A DNA stretch of 64,000 nt. It comes from Hydractinia symbiolongicarpus (lineage: Eukaryota > Cnidaria > Hydrozoa > Anthoathecata > Hydractiniidae). Positions 10,010-20,606 of the stretch are shown here, piece after piece. The stretch's first letter is position 1. Each line of letters starts with the position of its first letter. The stretch is from assembly GCF_029227915.1 (NCBI RefSeq), contig NC_079875.1, positions 25,988,001 to 26,052,000 of the forward strand. The letters are read 5' to 3'. Both the position numbers and the translations under genes were made by a program. Under the pieces are notes generated by a model. The model searched no databases. It was given only the letters and a program-made list of their open reading frames with translations, and was not told where the DNA came from.

Positions 10010-11460
10010 GCGAGTCCGTCACATGTTGTTTAACATTTTTGCTATTTTGATCTTTAACTTTTTCTTGTTTCATTATTTTATGCGTGTTGACCTGTGACCA
10101 TCACTATAAAGAGAAATATATTTCATTGTATTTTAATTCAGTCACATTTGGTAAATATGTAAAAAACTAAAATTAATTCACAAAGATATAAACAAAACTG
10201 GTATTTTTAACAGGGCTTGTTGATAAGACAATTTTAACCTGTATCTTTTATATAATGACGAAAAAAATATCTATCTCTTAGACTGTTTTATATTTTGGGT
10301 CTAGTGTGTTGTCGTTCTGCAAAATTTCAGGTGAAAATACTGTTTTTTTACGTGAAAATACAAATTTTTGTAAAGGCCGTTTTACATTATTGCTTTAATA
10401 TGAAATGGCCTCAACTCTACGAACATTTTTAATATCAAAACATTTTTAGTATTTCTTTGTTTCCAGAATTTTTTTGTTATGATGGGTCTAACATTTAAAT
10501 TGATTTATTATAGAGCAGACCATGCCAGCCGGCGTGGTTTTCAAAATTAACACAGTAATTACAAACTTTTATTTAGCAGTTCGCAGTTCGCCTCTTTTCT
10601 GAGATAAAAAGATGACTCCGTATTGTACAGACACACTTGGCGTCCAAAATTTCAATCAACTTGAGTTAACTTGAACGATTTTGGCTTGATGATGGCTGCA
10701 ATATTTAAATTGATTTAATATAGAGCAGACCATGCCAGTCGGTCTGTACAGACACACTTGGCGTCCAAAATTTTAATCAACTTGAATGTCTCTTTGTTAT
10801 TCCATTTTCTTTATTTTTCCGCATTCTTTGTTGGTCTTTCGCGCTTACGTTTGTCTTCTCTTTCCACCTCGTTCCAGGTTTCACTGGCCACACTACAGAA
10901 ACAAAATAAACAGAGAAAAATAAAATAAACTGCACAAGTTTGATTGACAAAATGGCGTCATTTCGGTGCTCCAAATAAAATCACAGTTTTATCTTTGCGT
11001 TTCGTCCGACTTGCCTTTGACAACCGCCTCCTTTGATATAATTAAGCCCTACGTTGCTGCAAATAGTTATTTACAAACAGCTCTTCTGATATTTTTATAA
11101 ACCAAAAATTATTGTTGGCTTCCCTCCATTTTGACAATCTTGACATTGTATACGTTATTAATTACACTGCTTCACAAAAAATTAGAATTGTCTAAGAAAG
11201 TTGCTAGCTACTGGAATGGAAGAAATAAATGTGGATAAGACTATGGGATAAAGTAATACAGAACTAATGTTTGCCAATTTGTCTCGTAAAGTATTCGCTC
11301 AATTAATATAGCTGTATAGTTTAAGTTATATGATTATTATTTATTGTGTTTTAGGTAGAAATCTTTTTCTGAACTCCTTAAACATTAAAAAAGTTGCATA
11401 AAACAACGTTATTACAAGGATTATTTATCGTTGGGTTAACACGCCTAAAACAATAACGCA
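10010..11460. other. non-coding interval
   Basis: Apart from the interleaved repeats at 10492-10790, I see no gene here. A minus-strand frame at 10777-10974 begins with a non-ATG codon and lacks splice or domain support. Confidence 0.55.
10492..10790. repeat. interleaved direct repeats
   Basis: ATTTAAATTGATTT, followed by ATAGAGCAGACCATGCCAG, occurs at 10493-10530 and again at 10702-10739. TGTACAGACACACTTGGCG, followed by TCCAAAATTT and AATCAACTTGA, occurs at 10624 and 10745. The two units are interleaved, which suggests a partial tandem duplication of a unit of about 120-210 bases followed by internal loss. Confidence 0.75.
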
Positions 11461-11464
11461 CTCC

Positions 11465-11870
11465 TGTCCCCAGGGTTTTTTGCGGGGCAAAGCGTCAGCG
11501 AACGGAGCGTATCAAAGTCCATTTCCTCATTAATTAGCCAAATATAAGGGACGGTGGAGGGTGTATAGGTTTTCCGCACCTATACATCAAAAAATTTTAA
11601 TTTTAGTCAATTTTTTGACTGGTTTCCCCAGTAATTTATCTGGCTATTTTCCCTTAAATTCCCAATTCAACAAGATCACGTGTTTTAGCACAGCGATGGA
11701 GTTTTTTTTTTTTAAAGATGGTGCTATTCTGCCCCAACTTAGAAAACGGCCCGTCTTAAGACGGCCCATCTTTTCATATGCTCCCTTGTCAATTGACGGG
11801 CCAGGACCAACTTGCGACATGGCATTAAAAGGTGTTTGCATACATCAAGACCTAGTATTTAACGTAAAAT
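11465..11870. repeat. dispersed repeat family, copy at 11.5 kb
   Basis: Shares with 25288-25560, in the same orientation, the ordered blocks TTTTTGCGG, CATTTCCTCATTAA, AGCCAAATATAA, CGGTGGAG, TATACATCAAAAA, GTTTTTAGCAC-like and GCGATGGAGTTTTT. Between the shared blocks the copies have diverged and differ in length. It contains no open frame conserved between copies, so it is probably a non-autonomous element or untranslated part of one. Confidence 0.8.
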
Positions 11871-12609
11871 AACTCCAATAAAGTGAAAGAACTGAGCTGC
11901 TGAAACAATTTCTGGCGTATTGTTGTATATAGCTAGCTGAGATTAAATCGAGTTTTGCATTTCAAGTTTTTTGTGGGTAGCAAAAACAACACTACTTTTT
12001 TAAAGTGGTTATAGAGACCTCCTTGTTGCATGATTATAGATAGTTTCCCTGAATTGTTGTGTGCATAATGACCGACTAAATAATTATGACTCAATATCAA
12101 GATATAACATTCAGCTCAATGCAATGTAATGATATATATATAAATCTAGTTAGCTATTTTTTCAAAGCTATTTATGTTTACTTTTCAAGATAATCTTCGA
12201 TGGAATTATTGCAACTTGACCTATTACGTAATTTGAGAGGCAGAATCGCTTTGGTTGGGGCAGAGACTTGTGGCTATAGTTTAAAGAATATTATGTCTTA
12301 ATTTATATTTTATGTTAGTAGTATCGAGTATCAGGAGTGGTTCACAAAAACGCAGTTCTGGAATCCTTAATCTTCTATTAGAGCTACAGAAACTTCTTTG
12401 AAATTCTTGCCCAACTAGACGACAGCCTTATGTGGGGATCAAACCCCCACAACCACCTGGACATAGTCGAACATAAAATTATTTGTCAATTTTTCTGTGT
12501 TTGTTCAATTTTTTAATAAAAGCAGAATTTATGACATGGTATTCGTATTGCTCATTACTTTTTGCTATATTTGTAATTGATTATATTTATAGAATTCATG
12601 ATTTATTCT

Positions 12610-12635
12610 AATGAACCTATATCTATAGGTTCATT
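12610..12635. repeat. 12-bp perfect inverted repeat
   Basis: AATGAACCTATA at 12610-12621 is followed after two bases by its exact complement ending at 12635, giving a hairpin with a 12-bp stem and a two-base loop. No gene is adjacent; role unknown. Confidence 0.8.
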
Positions 12636-12718
12636 GGTGTATTTCTCAAACATTTACTGACTACGTTTCTATAAAAATCTATTATTTATCTGCAAATAAG
12701 CTATTTCTTTCTCTCTAG

Positions 12719-12824
12719 AATCTGTCAACAAGCGTTTTAAAGATGCGAACGAACAAGAGATGAGGCGCATAATTAGGACGAAGCTGCGAAACGCTCCCAC
12801 TCAAAGTATCAGAGACATAAGGGG
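12719..12824 (+). CDS. candidate orphan exon
   Basis: A polypyrimidine tract and AG (12711-12718) precede a stretch clearly richer in GC than its surroundings. It is open in only one frame, reading SVNKRFKDANEQEMRRIIRT and continuing KLRNAPTQSIRDIR, and is followed by a possible donor GTACAT. The composition, charged helix-like peptide and acceptor suggest a real or recently real exon. I do not recognise the family, and no partner exon was found nearby. Confidence 0.35.
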
Positions 12825-13299
12825 TACATTAAATGTATAAATTTCTAAATAACAAAGGAAAGCCCTTTCGAATTAACTCATTTATGAATATCATTTAAAT
12901 ACATTTAATATATCTCTTTCTGTTTTTTTCTGAACAGACTTCCTTATTATGTCCAATATTTATTTTGTTTATTTCGGCCTTGCAAGCGTTACGACAAATT
13001 TCAACTACTAGCAATTTTCACAATTTTTTTTCTATGGCCTAAGAATTCGTATTAAAGATTATTGCAATGGTCACAATTTGCAAATATGAATATAAAAATG
13101 ATTTAATTGCACTCGTAAACGTGCGATTACATATACTAATTGTAGCTATAGTGTTGAATATTAATAATATTTTATTTATTTATTTCCGGTTATATATAAA
13201 TTATATTTATGTAATTGTAAAATATATATATTGTACGATTTTGATATAAAAAGTTATCACGAAATAGTTGTCGTCTTTCATGTCGTTTACTGCAATTTG

Positions 13300-13700
13300 T
13301 TAACGTCTTATAGATAGATAAAAAAAGTCTTAAAGATGCATTTAAAAAGTTGCATTTAAGATGCATTTTAGTCAGTTCTACATCTGTAAAAGGTCTAAAA
13401 GACGTCTTTAAAAAGACGGATTGCAAAAAAATTTCTTAAAAACGTCTGAAAGAAGTCTTAAAGATGCATTTAAAAAGTTGCATTTTAGTCGGTTCCACAT
13501 CTGTAAAAGGTCTAAAAGATATTTATCATTTGAAAAGATGTCTTTTAAAAGATGTTTTAAAGAGATCTTCTCAAATGCATCTTTGAAAAGACCTCTTTTA
13601 GACGAAAAGATGCATTATAGACGGACAAATCAGCGCTAAAAAAGATGTCTTTTAGAAATGCGGAAGATGTCTAAAAGACGTCTTTTAGAGCTCTTTGTGC
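13300..13700. repeat. AGACGTCT-rich repeat, left copy
   Basis: The stretch is built from variants of AAAAGACGTCTTTTAA and AAGATGCATTT, many of them palindromic. It contains two copies of a longer unit (AAGATGCATTTAAAAAGTTG, then TTTTAGTC.GTTC.ACATCTG, then TAAAAGGTCTAAAAGA) at about 13333 and 13458. It ends near GTGCCGGCTGGG. A related block lies at 63180-63400. The open frames on both strands here are by-products of the repeat. Confidence 0.8.
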
Positions 13701-14224
13701 CGGCTGGGTTGACTTTATTTAATAAAGGTGTATTTGACTACACGTTTTTTAGAATAATCTAGTTTATAAGAACGTTGAGGCCTATATTTTGCCGAATATT
13801 AACAACGTATAAGAACGTACTCAGTCTGAATGCCTTCATAGATTATAGTAACAAAATAATGAGTCTACAATTGCTATAATAAAATTGAAGAACACTTGGC
13901 GCTGAAAAAGCGTAAATAAATAAGAATATCTAGCCTTACCTAAAATTCAGACGTTAGAAAAAACGTGCCTTATTAACATAAAAGCAGGGTTAAGGTTTAA
14001 AAAAAATTATTGTATTTCTGGTGATATGTGTTTTATGTGGAGTATAAGTAAAAAAATATTTTCAAAAGTAGTCCTAATTTTTGTATTATTTTTTTCTACA
14101 CCTGTTCACTTGCTTAAAGTCAGTAAAATTATGTATATATACTTCTCCTGTCTCGTATATACGTTTTCTGTCCTGGTGGTTTTAAAATTAGATGGATGAA
14201 TATGTAGTGCATGGACAAACTTAC

Positions 14225-14344
14225 CATGTGACAAGTATGCTTTTATGTCCTCTAGAGTTTCCAAATATTGTTGGTTCATGTGAACAGGGAGGTTTTCCAT
14301 GCACCTTCCTGGGCAGAGCCTTGTGAAAATATGTCCTTCGCAAA
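14225..14344 (-). CDS. candidate orphan exon
   Basis: On the minus strand, an open stretch reading VCEGHIFTRLCPGRCMENLP and then VHMNQQYLETLEDIKAYLSH ends at a consensus donor (ATG|GTAAGT). A possible acceptor (AACAAG) lies upstream, though its pyrimidine tract is weak. The three cysteines, proline and amphipathic helix look like protein rather than noise, but I cannot name a family or find flanking exons. Confidence 0.25.
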
Positions 14345-15067
14345 CTTGTTTAGGGTATAAAAATGTGTGAGAATAAAAGCGTAGGGGAAAAAAATACTTA
14401 AAACCTGCTAAAGTATCCCATGAAAACCCCAATTTCGCACTAATTAATTCTTCACTTCTTACGGTAGCGATGTTTTACTCAAAATATAAAATATTTATGT
14501 ATCAGGTTGATAAAGATTTATATACGTTTTGCATCATATAAAGTATTGAGATAATAAATGTCCTCTTCAAATCATAGAAGTGCTACCTTAAAGAGATAAT
14601 GATGGAATAATAAACTTGTGTTCACTCAATTTGTGCTACAATTGTATTATTGTTCCTCATTTTTTTAATGTTTCTTCTTTTGTAGATCAACCTTTATTAA
14701 AACATCCTCAGTTTTCAGATTGAGCGAGAGAGTAAGAGTAACGCCTAAATACCGAAACAGTTAATGAACTTGTTCAGGAGTTCAATTTTACGTAAAAGGA
14801 TTTATCATAAAATTTCCAAAATTTTCTAGATCAATTTTAAAGACATCGAGTTAAAGCCTTCCTTTTTTTTGAGAATACCATGTAAAATATTTTAATTTTT
14901 TACTTTTATGTAGACATTCTTTTCTGCGTGACATTCATGTTTTATCTCCACAGTGGTTTTATCTATTTTTATTTTAAAGATTTTATTTTAAAGAACAAAA
15001 AAATCACGTGATTTCACAATAACAATAAAGACCCAGCGTGATATTTCCGGGAAATCGAAAGTCGCTG

Positions 15068-15240
15068 AAGTGGGAAAAATTACGCTGTGTCGCTAACAAA
15101 AATGTTTGCAGCCAGATTACTTCTATTGTTCTTCCATCATGTGTTGAATATCGGGAAACCCTTAAGCTGGCCTTGTGCTTATTAGGCAATTTAAATTCGG
15201 GGTTATCTATGCTGGTTGCACAAATATTCAAGACATTACG
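15068..15240. repeat. dispersed repeat, copy 2
   Basis: Same-orientation relative of 9229-9400: GTGGGAAAAATTAC, then TTCTATTGTTCTTCC, then GAATATCGGGAAACCCTT. The short overlapping frames on both strands (for example 15004-15255) are explained by this non-coding repeat. Confidence 0.55.
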
Positions 15241-15754
15241 GCTTTTTGTTCGCATTGATACGGGATAATTCTTTCAGATTCTATAAATTTTATCCGCAGA
15301 ATTAATAGGAGAGGAATTTGAAAATATTCGCAATTTTTCGTTCTGATACATGATAATTTAATTTAGGTTCGACAACCTCGCCTCAGGTTCTATATATATT
15401 AGCCGTAAAATTGATAAACGAGGCATTTGAAAGTAACGACTGTTATATTTTTGCGATTTTGCGACATTTGGACCGAAGGTTTTGTTTTTTAGTGTATACA
15501 GTATACTCGTTTGAATTGTTTGAGTTGATGTTGAAGTATTCGTCGAAGATGACGCCAAGAAAACATGATTTTTTTTCTAAAGTTTATTTGGGTTAACTTG
15601 GTCATGTTTAAACCCACTCTCCATACGGTGTTTCTTTATCTGGGATGTGTTTTTATTCTCGCAGCAAATGCCACGTCATCAAATTTGTCTGAAAGTGTAC
15701 CATTTTGACCTGGGGGCGACATTCACGAAACAGCCACTCCGCTAGTAGGTAAAC

Positions 15755-16788
15755 ATGGTTAAAAGCTGTTGTGTTTATGGCTGCTTAGCAAATCTTAAGA
15801 TTAATCAAATTATATACTGCCTGCTAATGAAAAACGAAGAAAATTATGGTTAAAGGCTATCAGAAGAAAAGAAGATTCTTTAAAAGATAAGTTGTGGTCA
15901 CCTAAATCAAAGCACGTTTACGCTTGTTCAAGACATTTTGTGACTGGTAAGCTTTAGCTAGCTGGAGATGATTATACGAAATTTTATAGCTACATTGATA
16001 ATGTACCTATATAATTGGTACATTTATTGTTAGGACAGAAGGAAAATTTTGAAAAACATGTGGACTACGTGCCTTCAATTAACATGTCTTGTATATGTTG
16101 TGCATCAAAGTCACCTCACCGACAAAACCAGAAGCTTGGACGGCTGGAGAGAAGACTGAAAAGGCTACAAAATTATATATGTAACTGAGGAGCCAAATAA
16201 AGAGTTTTTAGAGGAGGGACAAATCTACGTTGAGATGGACAAACTTCGAAAAGAGCGCGATAATTTAAAACAACAAGTGCTGGATTTAACGAAATGGTCC
16301 AACTGTTTTAGTTATTTTTTTTAAAGGAAAATATCGCAAAATCACCTATGCTAACTGGTTTAAAGTTTGATGTGTTAGAAACCCTTCTTGTTTATTTAAC
16401 AAGAAGGGTGGAATATGGAAGAAGTTGTACCAAGGAAGAGCTATACAACCAAATTTTAATAACCATTATTAAATTGCGACATAACTTAAGTTTTGAGCCG
16501 ATTGCTTTAATTTACAGAGTCTCAAAGCAAACTGCGTTTAACCACTTCTGGAAGTGGATCGATATTATGTATCAAAAACTGAAGTTTCTCATAAGAATGC
16601 AAGACAGAGACCACATCTTCAAAACAATTCCGCTTATTTTTAAAGCCAAATTCCCTAGGCTAACTTCGATAATTGATTGTTTTAAGTTATTTGTCGAATC
16701 TTTACAATCTTTGATGGCACGTGCTCAGATGTATAGTCAGTATAAAAAGCATTGTACTATAAAAAGTTTTAAAGGGGAAGTCCGGTAA
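15755..16788 (+). pseudogene. THAP-domain DDE_4 transposase (decayed)
   Basis: The first exon (15755-15946) encodes a THAP zinc-finger DNA-binding domain: MVKSCCVYGC, then WLKAIRRKED and a closing ACSRHF (the C2CH ligands). A one-base shift near 15815 is needed to keep the frame before PANEKRRKLW. A G|GTAAGC donor joins to an acceptor at 16032-16033, giving DYVPSIN and a basic coiled segment (RLERRLKRL) that then meets stops. From 16348 a frame of about 145 codons has the helix-turn-helix PIALIYRVSKQTAFNHF and then TSIIDCFKLFVE.LQSLMARAQMYSQYK, the block around the first catalytic aspartate of DDE_4 transposases. The rest of the catalytic core is missing. Confidence 0.8.
16381..16409. repeat. 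12-bp hairpin inside the transposase frame
   Basis: ACCCTTCTTGTT (16381-16392), a five-base loop, and its exact complement (16398-16409) sit within the coding sequence of the DDE_4 helix-turn-helix region. Confidence 0.85.
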
Positions 16789-17017
16789 ATTTTCAAAATT
16801 TTTAAAATCACAATATTACATGTCTGTATAACAGCCAAAAAAAAAGTTTAAACTAAAAGGTTCTAAGTCATAAAAAAAAGCAATTTTGCCTTATGTCATT
16901 TATGCTTTCACTTTATCATATATTTCCGCAACGAGTAGTCTGGACACTAACATTCTTCTGACGTCATTCGTGACAACAACATTCGGTGCGTTACTTTCTT
17001 GCAGTAGTAAACTAGTT

Positions 17018-17758
17018 ATGTCATCTTCCTCTTCTGATGTAAGCGATGTTGAATATAATGAAGATGAAGAATTTGGTTTATCTCCCTTCATGTTCGAACC
17101 GGAACGGAGTCAAAGTGAAGTGGCTGCAGCTTTAGAAGCTTTGGAAAACAACGTTGGTGCTAAAAACTGCAATGTTGAAGCTGGAAATCGTGTTGGAAAT
17201 GTTAAGTGGTGCCAGTGCAAAAAGTGTAAAACTATGGTCTCTGAAACGGAAAGTTTATGTTGTCGTGATAATAATGATATTCCGGACGGTCATTTTCAAG
17301 GTTTCTGTTGATTAAAATATCTTCTTATCGTGTATTTTACTTCCTTGTTTGCTAGATCAATCACTTTCTGTTCTGTCATAACAAAGTTTCAGAAAGCTAA
17401 ACGTTGTTTATTTACACACGGGGGTACGCCTTTTGAAAGATCTTTTTTCTTTTTTCGCTTAGGTCATACGTGTGTTACAAAGTCGGATGAATTCAAAATG
17501 GTTTGTTTGCCGGAACCTGTGTTACGGACAGCACTGGGTGCTATTCACAACATGAGAGGGATTCGTAATGAACTTTTCAACAGATCCTATCGGTTTGCTG
17601 CTTATAAACAATATATATGGTGGGTGTATGAAAGACTGGGCATAGGTTATCGAAAGCCTATACCATCATGTGTTGTGTGGGTAATCCGTAATGAATACCC
17701 GCAGCCCGGTGGGGTATACGTGCCATACACAGAATCAGGAATGGATTTGGACAAATAA
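17018..17758 (+). CDS. P2X7 intracellular-domain (ballast/ZCD-like) protein
   Basis: Two exons: 17018-17300 and 17463-17758, joined across CAAG|GTTTCT and TTAG|GTCATA with the frame kept (HFQG-HTCVTK). After an acidic serine-rich start, the protein shows WCQCKKCKTM..ETESLCC, then MVCLPEPVLRTAL, RSYRFAAYKQYIWW and IPSCVVWVIRNEYP. This is the cysteine-rich, zinc- and guanine-nucleotide-binding domain known from the cytoplasmic tail of the P2X7 receptor, here without any channel part, as is common in invertebrates and in basal eukaryotes. Length is about 190 aa. No stop or shift is seen, so this copy may be expressed. The upstream open frame from 16886 is out of the conserved domain and probably not translated. 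Its 3' end faces the minus-strand gene at 17904. Confidence 0.82.
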
Positions 17759-17903
17759 AATATATAAGAACATGTATAATTGTAAAGATCATGAATGAAA
17801 TTTTTACAATATATGTTTTTAAAATATAACAAATGTCCCCCGGAATTGTAAAATAAGCGTCTCTTGATGTAATGCTAAATATCATTTATAAACCAGGGAA
17901 TGT

Positions 17904-18631
17904 TTACTTTAAGGTAAATCTTGAACGCATATTCGAGACAACAACTTCCTTCCCAGGGTTTATTTTTAATGCAATATTTCTGGGTGTTTCAGGCAACTTA
18001 AAAAATATAGGACGTTTGATTTTTTGAACCAAATCAAACACTTCCTTCATCAAGTCCTCTTGGTATTTCTTTTCTTTCGGATCCATTACTTTTTTTGCCA
18101 CCCACTCCTTCGTAATTTTGGTGAAAGAAACTTTGAACTTCAACCTCCCATCGGATGTAGTGGCTTGTTGTCGTTCTACACCCGAGTTGTGGTCAAGCAC
18201 AGCTAGTTGCGTCCTAGCAACCATCCCAGCGTACGAGAATGCTAAGCGTCTGGGACAGTACTTATTCATCAGGGAATGGTAAACCTCGAGCTGTTCAGTG
18301 TGCTTGAAATCAGCTACGTATTTTAAATCGTTTAGTAGCTGTTTTTCATTAACAATTTTCTCCAAGGCGATGTAAGCAGGGTTTTCTTTGGTTAACCACT
18401 TCTTCTGAGCTTGTTGTAGCAGGGTAAGTTCTTCATGAGCACACTTATGATATAGCGTATTATTTACCCAAAAATGTACCCCACGGATATGATAGAGTAA
18501 ACTCTGCCACTTTTCCTTTAATAATTTTGGATCTACTTCGCAAGTCGAACAAGCCCACCAGAAGTGGTTTATGATAGACTTCATCCAGTCATTCAAGTCA
18601 CGACAGCTCTTTTTTTTGCAGCTTTCAAAAT
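17904..18631 (-). CDS. C-terminal exon of an unnamed transposon-associated protein family
   Basis: The open frame of about 240 codons starts after a possible acceptor (GGGTAG) at 18632 and ends at the stop near 17904. Notable blocks are LNDWMKSIINHFWWACSTC, LLKEKWQSLLYHI, ALEKIV..KQLLNDL, and HTEQLEVYHSLMNKYCPRR followed by MVARTQLAVLDHN. I recognise this layout from large, poorly annotated proteins repeated many times in fish and invertebrate genomes and often linked to THAP domains, which suggests the C-terminal third of a cut-and-paste transposase or a hitchhiking gene; the family name and chemistry are not established. There is no internal stop. It converges with the P2X7-domain gene (145 bases apart) and is head-to-head with the protease domain at 18659. 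Confidence 0.6.
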
Positions 18632-18658
18632 CTACCCACAGTAAGGTAATTCACGCAG

Positions 18659-19510
18659 GATTAATAAATAAAGGAAACACCTGTTACGCCAATTCTATCC
18701 TGCAAGCATTAACTGCAATCCCATCATTTTGGTTACGTTGTGCTTCGGAATCTTCTCTTGTTTCTCCCCTATTGAAGTCTGTTATGCTGAGTATATCCAT
18801 GCTGTCCCGGTGTTCCACAGTTGTTGACCCTTCCGCCTTCTTAAGAGACTTGCAGCGTGAGATGTCCAGTATTAGGAAGACCCCATTCAACATTAATACC
18901 CAGCAGGACGTGCCAGAAATACTGCTTCATGTCTTGGGTGAATTAACAGGCCCTTCGGTTATCGCAAATAATATCACCAACATTATAACCACTACGACGT
19001 CATGTAATGCATGCTTCTTATCAACTAGCAGGGAGAAAATGCCTATTGTGCCACTCCCTATCTCAAACAGCGTTACAGGTTCAATTAATTGTTTTTTGCA
19101 GCCCGAAAATTTGTCTGGAAATGACAGGTGGCTTTGCCCGCAGTGCTCTTCTTATCAAGACAGTACAAGCAAAACGATTTTCACCCAGTGCGGAGACATT
19201 CTAATTATTCAACTGAAGAGGTTTAAGTTTCTTGATGTTAAAAAATAAGAAATTTGTTACCTGCCTTGCTTCAAATGACGAAATTTTTAGAGTTCGTTCT
19301 CAGCCAACGGATGACATATCATTTAACAACAAATATTCGTTAGCTGCCACTATTAATCATTCGGGCACCCTAGCAGGTCACTATTGGGCATTCATTAAAG
19401 ATCGCAGCTGTGGCTCATGGTTAAAATGTGACGATAAAGCAGTCGTTAGAGTTGCACCATCCGATTTAAATAACTCTTCTGTGTATGTGTTGTTTTTTGT
19501 GAAAATGTAA
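18659..19510 (+). pseudogene. ubiquitin-specific protease (C19) domain, frameshifted
   Basis: After an acceptor CGCAG at 18654-18658 the frame reads GLINKGNTCYANSILQAL, the cysteine box of ubiquitin-specific proteases. It passes through NTQQDVPEILLHVLGEL (the QQDA.EFL.. block), a zinc-ribbon-like pair (C.AC and LCPQC) and IQLKRFKF. A one-base shift at about 19235, in an A-rich run, is needed to enter the frame carrying YSLAATINHSG...GHYWAFIKD (histidine box) and WLKCDDKAV (third catalytic residue). The catalytic Cys and His are both present. The domain is short, about 285 aa, and the N-terminal exon(s) are not found. It could be a pseudogene, a sequence error, or a frame restored by splicing; the absence of a good GT-AG pair at the shift favours a mutation. 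Confidence 0.78.
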
Positions 19511-20360
19511 AAATTGTCTGATTAACATTCACATAAAAGGGGGAGGGTTATCTTTCCCTAGCGGTTTTGTATTACCCTGGCTGTTTCTGTCACAAGCAGT
19601 CTACCGTGAACCTAGAGTTTGCTCACTCTTCACTCTCTTATAGAGTAATCATAAGAAGCATAGCAAGGGGGTTCTTGTCTTTGGGTGCGACGACCCAACT
19701 TTTTACCCCAGTCCAATTGGGAGGGCAAGTTTGCTCACTTGGTCTACAGGGTTAATGATCCTGCTGTACCCATAGTTATTCTTGTAAGAAGCTCTGCAAG
19801 GGGGTGTAAAATTTCTCTTTCATGTCTTCGTGGTTTTACGCCCACATCATTGTGAAGGTGTTTGTGTCTTTGGAATAGTACATTGGTTACCTTTGTCATA
19901 ATGAAAATTGGTGTCATAATTGTAACACAAATAACTTCTCCTTCAAGCCATAATTTCTTTTTTCCACTCTTTTTAGTGCACCTGCCAATTTTTGCATGAC
20001 TTAGGAAGTTGTAATTGACATGTCATATTGTCATTTATTTTGCGTACTATTGCCTTGTTTTTACATTTTAAAATGGAGCGTGACGTACCATTACAATTTC
20101 ACCAGCATTAACACAGTTATCTTCTAAATAATTTGTTTAACATTTTGTAGGGCTTCCCATTTTATCTTTACACAGGGGCCGCACCTGCAACATAAAATTT
20201 CCTAAATATGGAACTAGAGAGTAAAATGGTGTGATTATTTTTATCCAATCCTATTAATGTTGAAAACATCATTCATTGGATGAAATAAAATGGAATGATA
20301 CAATTTCAGCCAATTAGACAACGCAAAAAATATTAATGCGCATTTCAAAGTGGTGAGATA
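19511..20360. other. non-coding interval with a weak internal duplication
   Basis: No coding signal is seen. CATAAGAAGCATAGCAAGGGGG (near 19650) and GTAAGAAGCTCTGCAAGGGGG (near 19785), each followed by TTT-rich sequence and a GACGACCC- or TACGCCC-like end, look like diverged tandem copies about 130 bases apart. Confidence 0.45.
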
Positions 20361-20364
20361 GACG

Positions 20365-20440
20365 TTCAACCAATCAGATTTCGCTAGAAAGTCTTGGGGT
20401 CAAAGGTCACTTTAATTGTTATGGAAAAAAGTATAAATAC
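20365..20440 (+). promoter_or_regulatory. CCAAT/TATA promoter of the small gene at 20607
   Basis: A CCAAT motif in CAACCAATCAGATT lies near 20370, and a second CCAAT (CAGCCAATTAGA) lies about 60 bases upstream. GTATAAATA is at about 20430. Transcription would begin near 20460, giving a short leader that ends in a consensus donor (CACCG|GTGAGT, about 20510) and splices to the AG just before the ATG. Promoter, leader exon and first intron thus agree with each other. Confidence 0.6.
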
Positions 20441-20606
20441 CGATGACAGCAACTTCATTTTCATTCCACATTTAGCCGTCGAAACTGACAGTGCTTCATA
20501 TTCTACACCGGTGAGTATTTTAATGTTACACTTTACTCTTCAATATTTAATTACTTAAAAGGATTATTTTTATCTTTCCATTATCCTCATGTTTTCCTTA
20601 ATTTAG

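Noticed and set aside
10777-10974. Minus-strand frame with a hydrophobic N-terminus
   Set aside because: It starts at a non-ATG codon, has no in-frame ATG before the hydrophobic part and overlaps an interleaved repeat.
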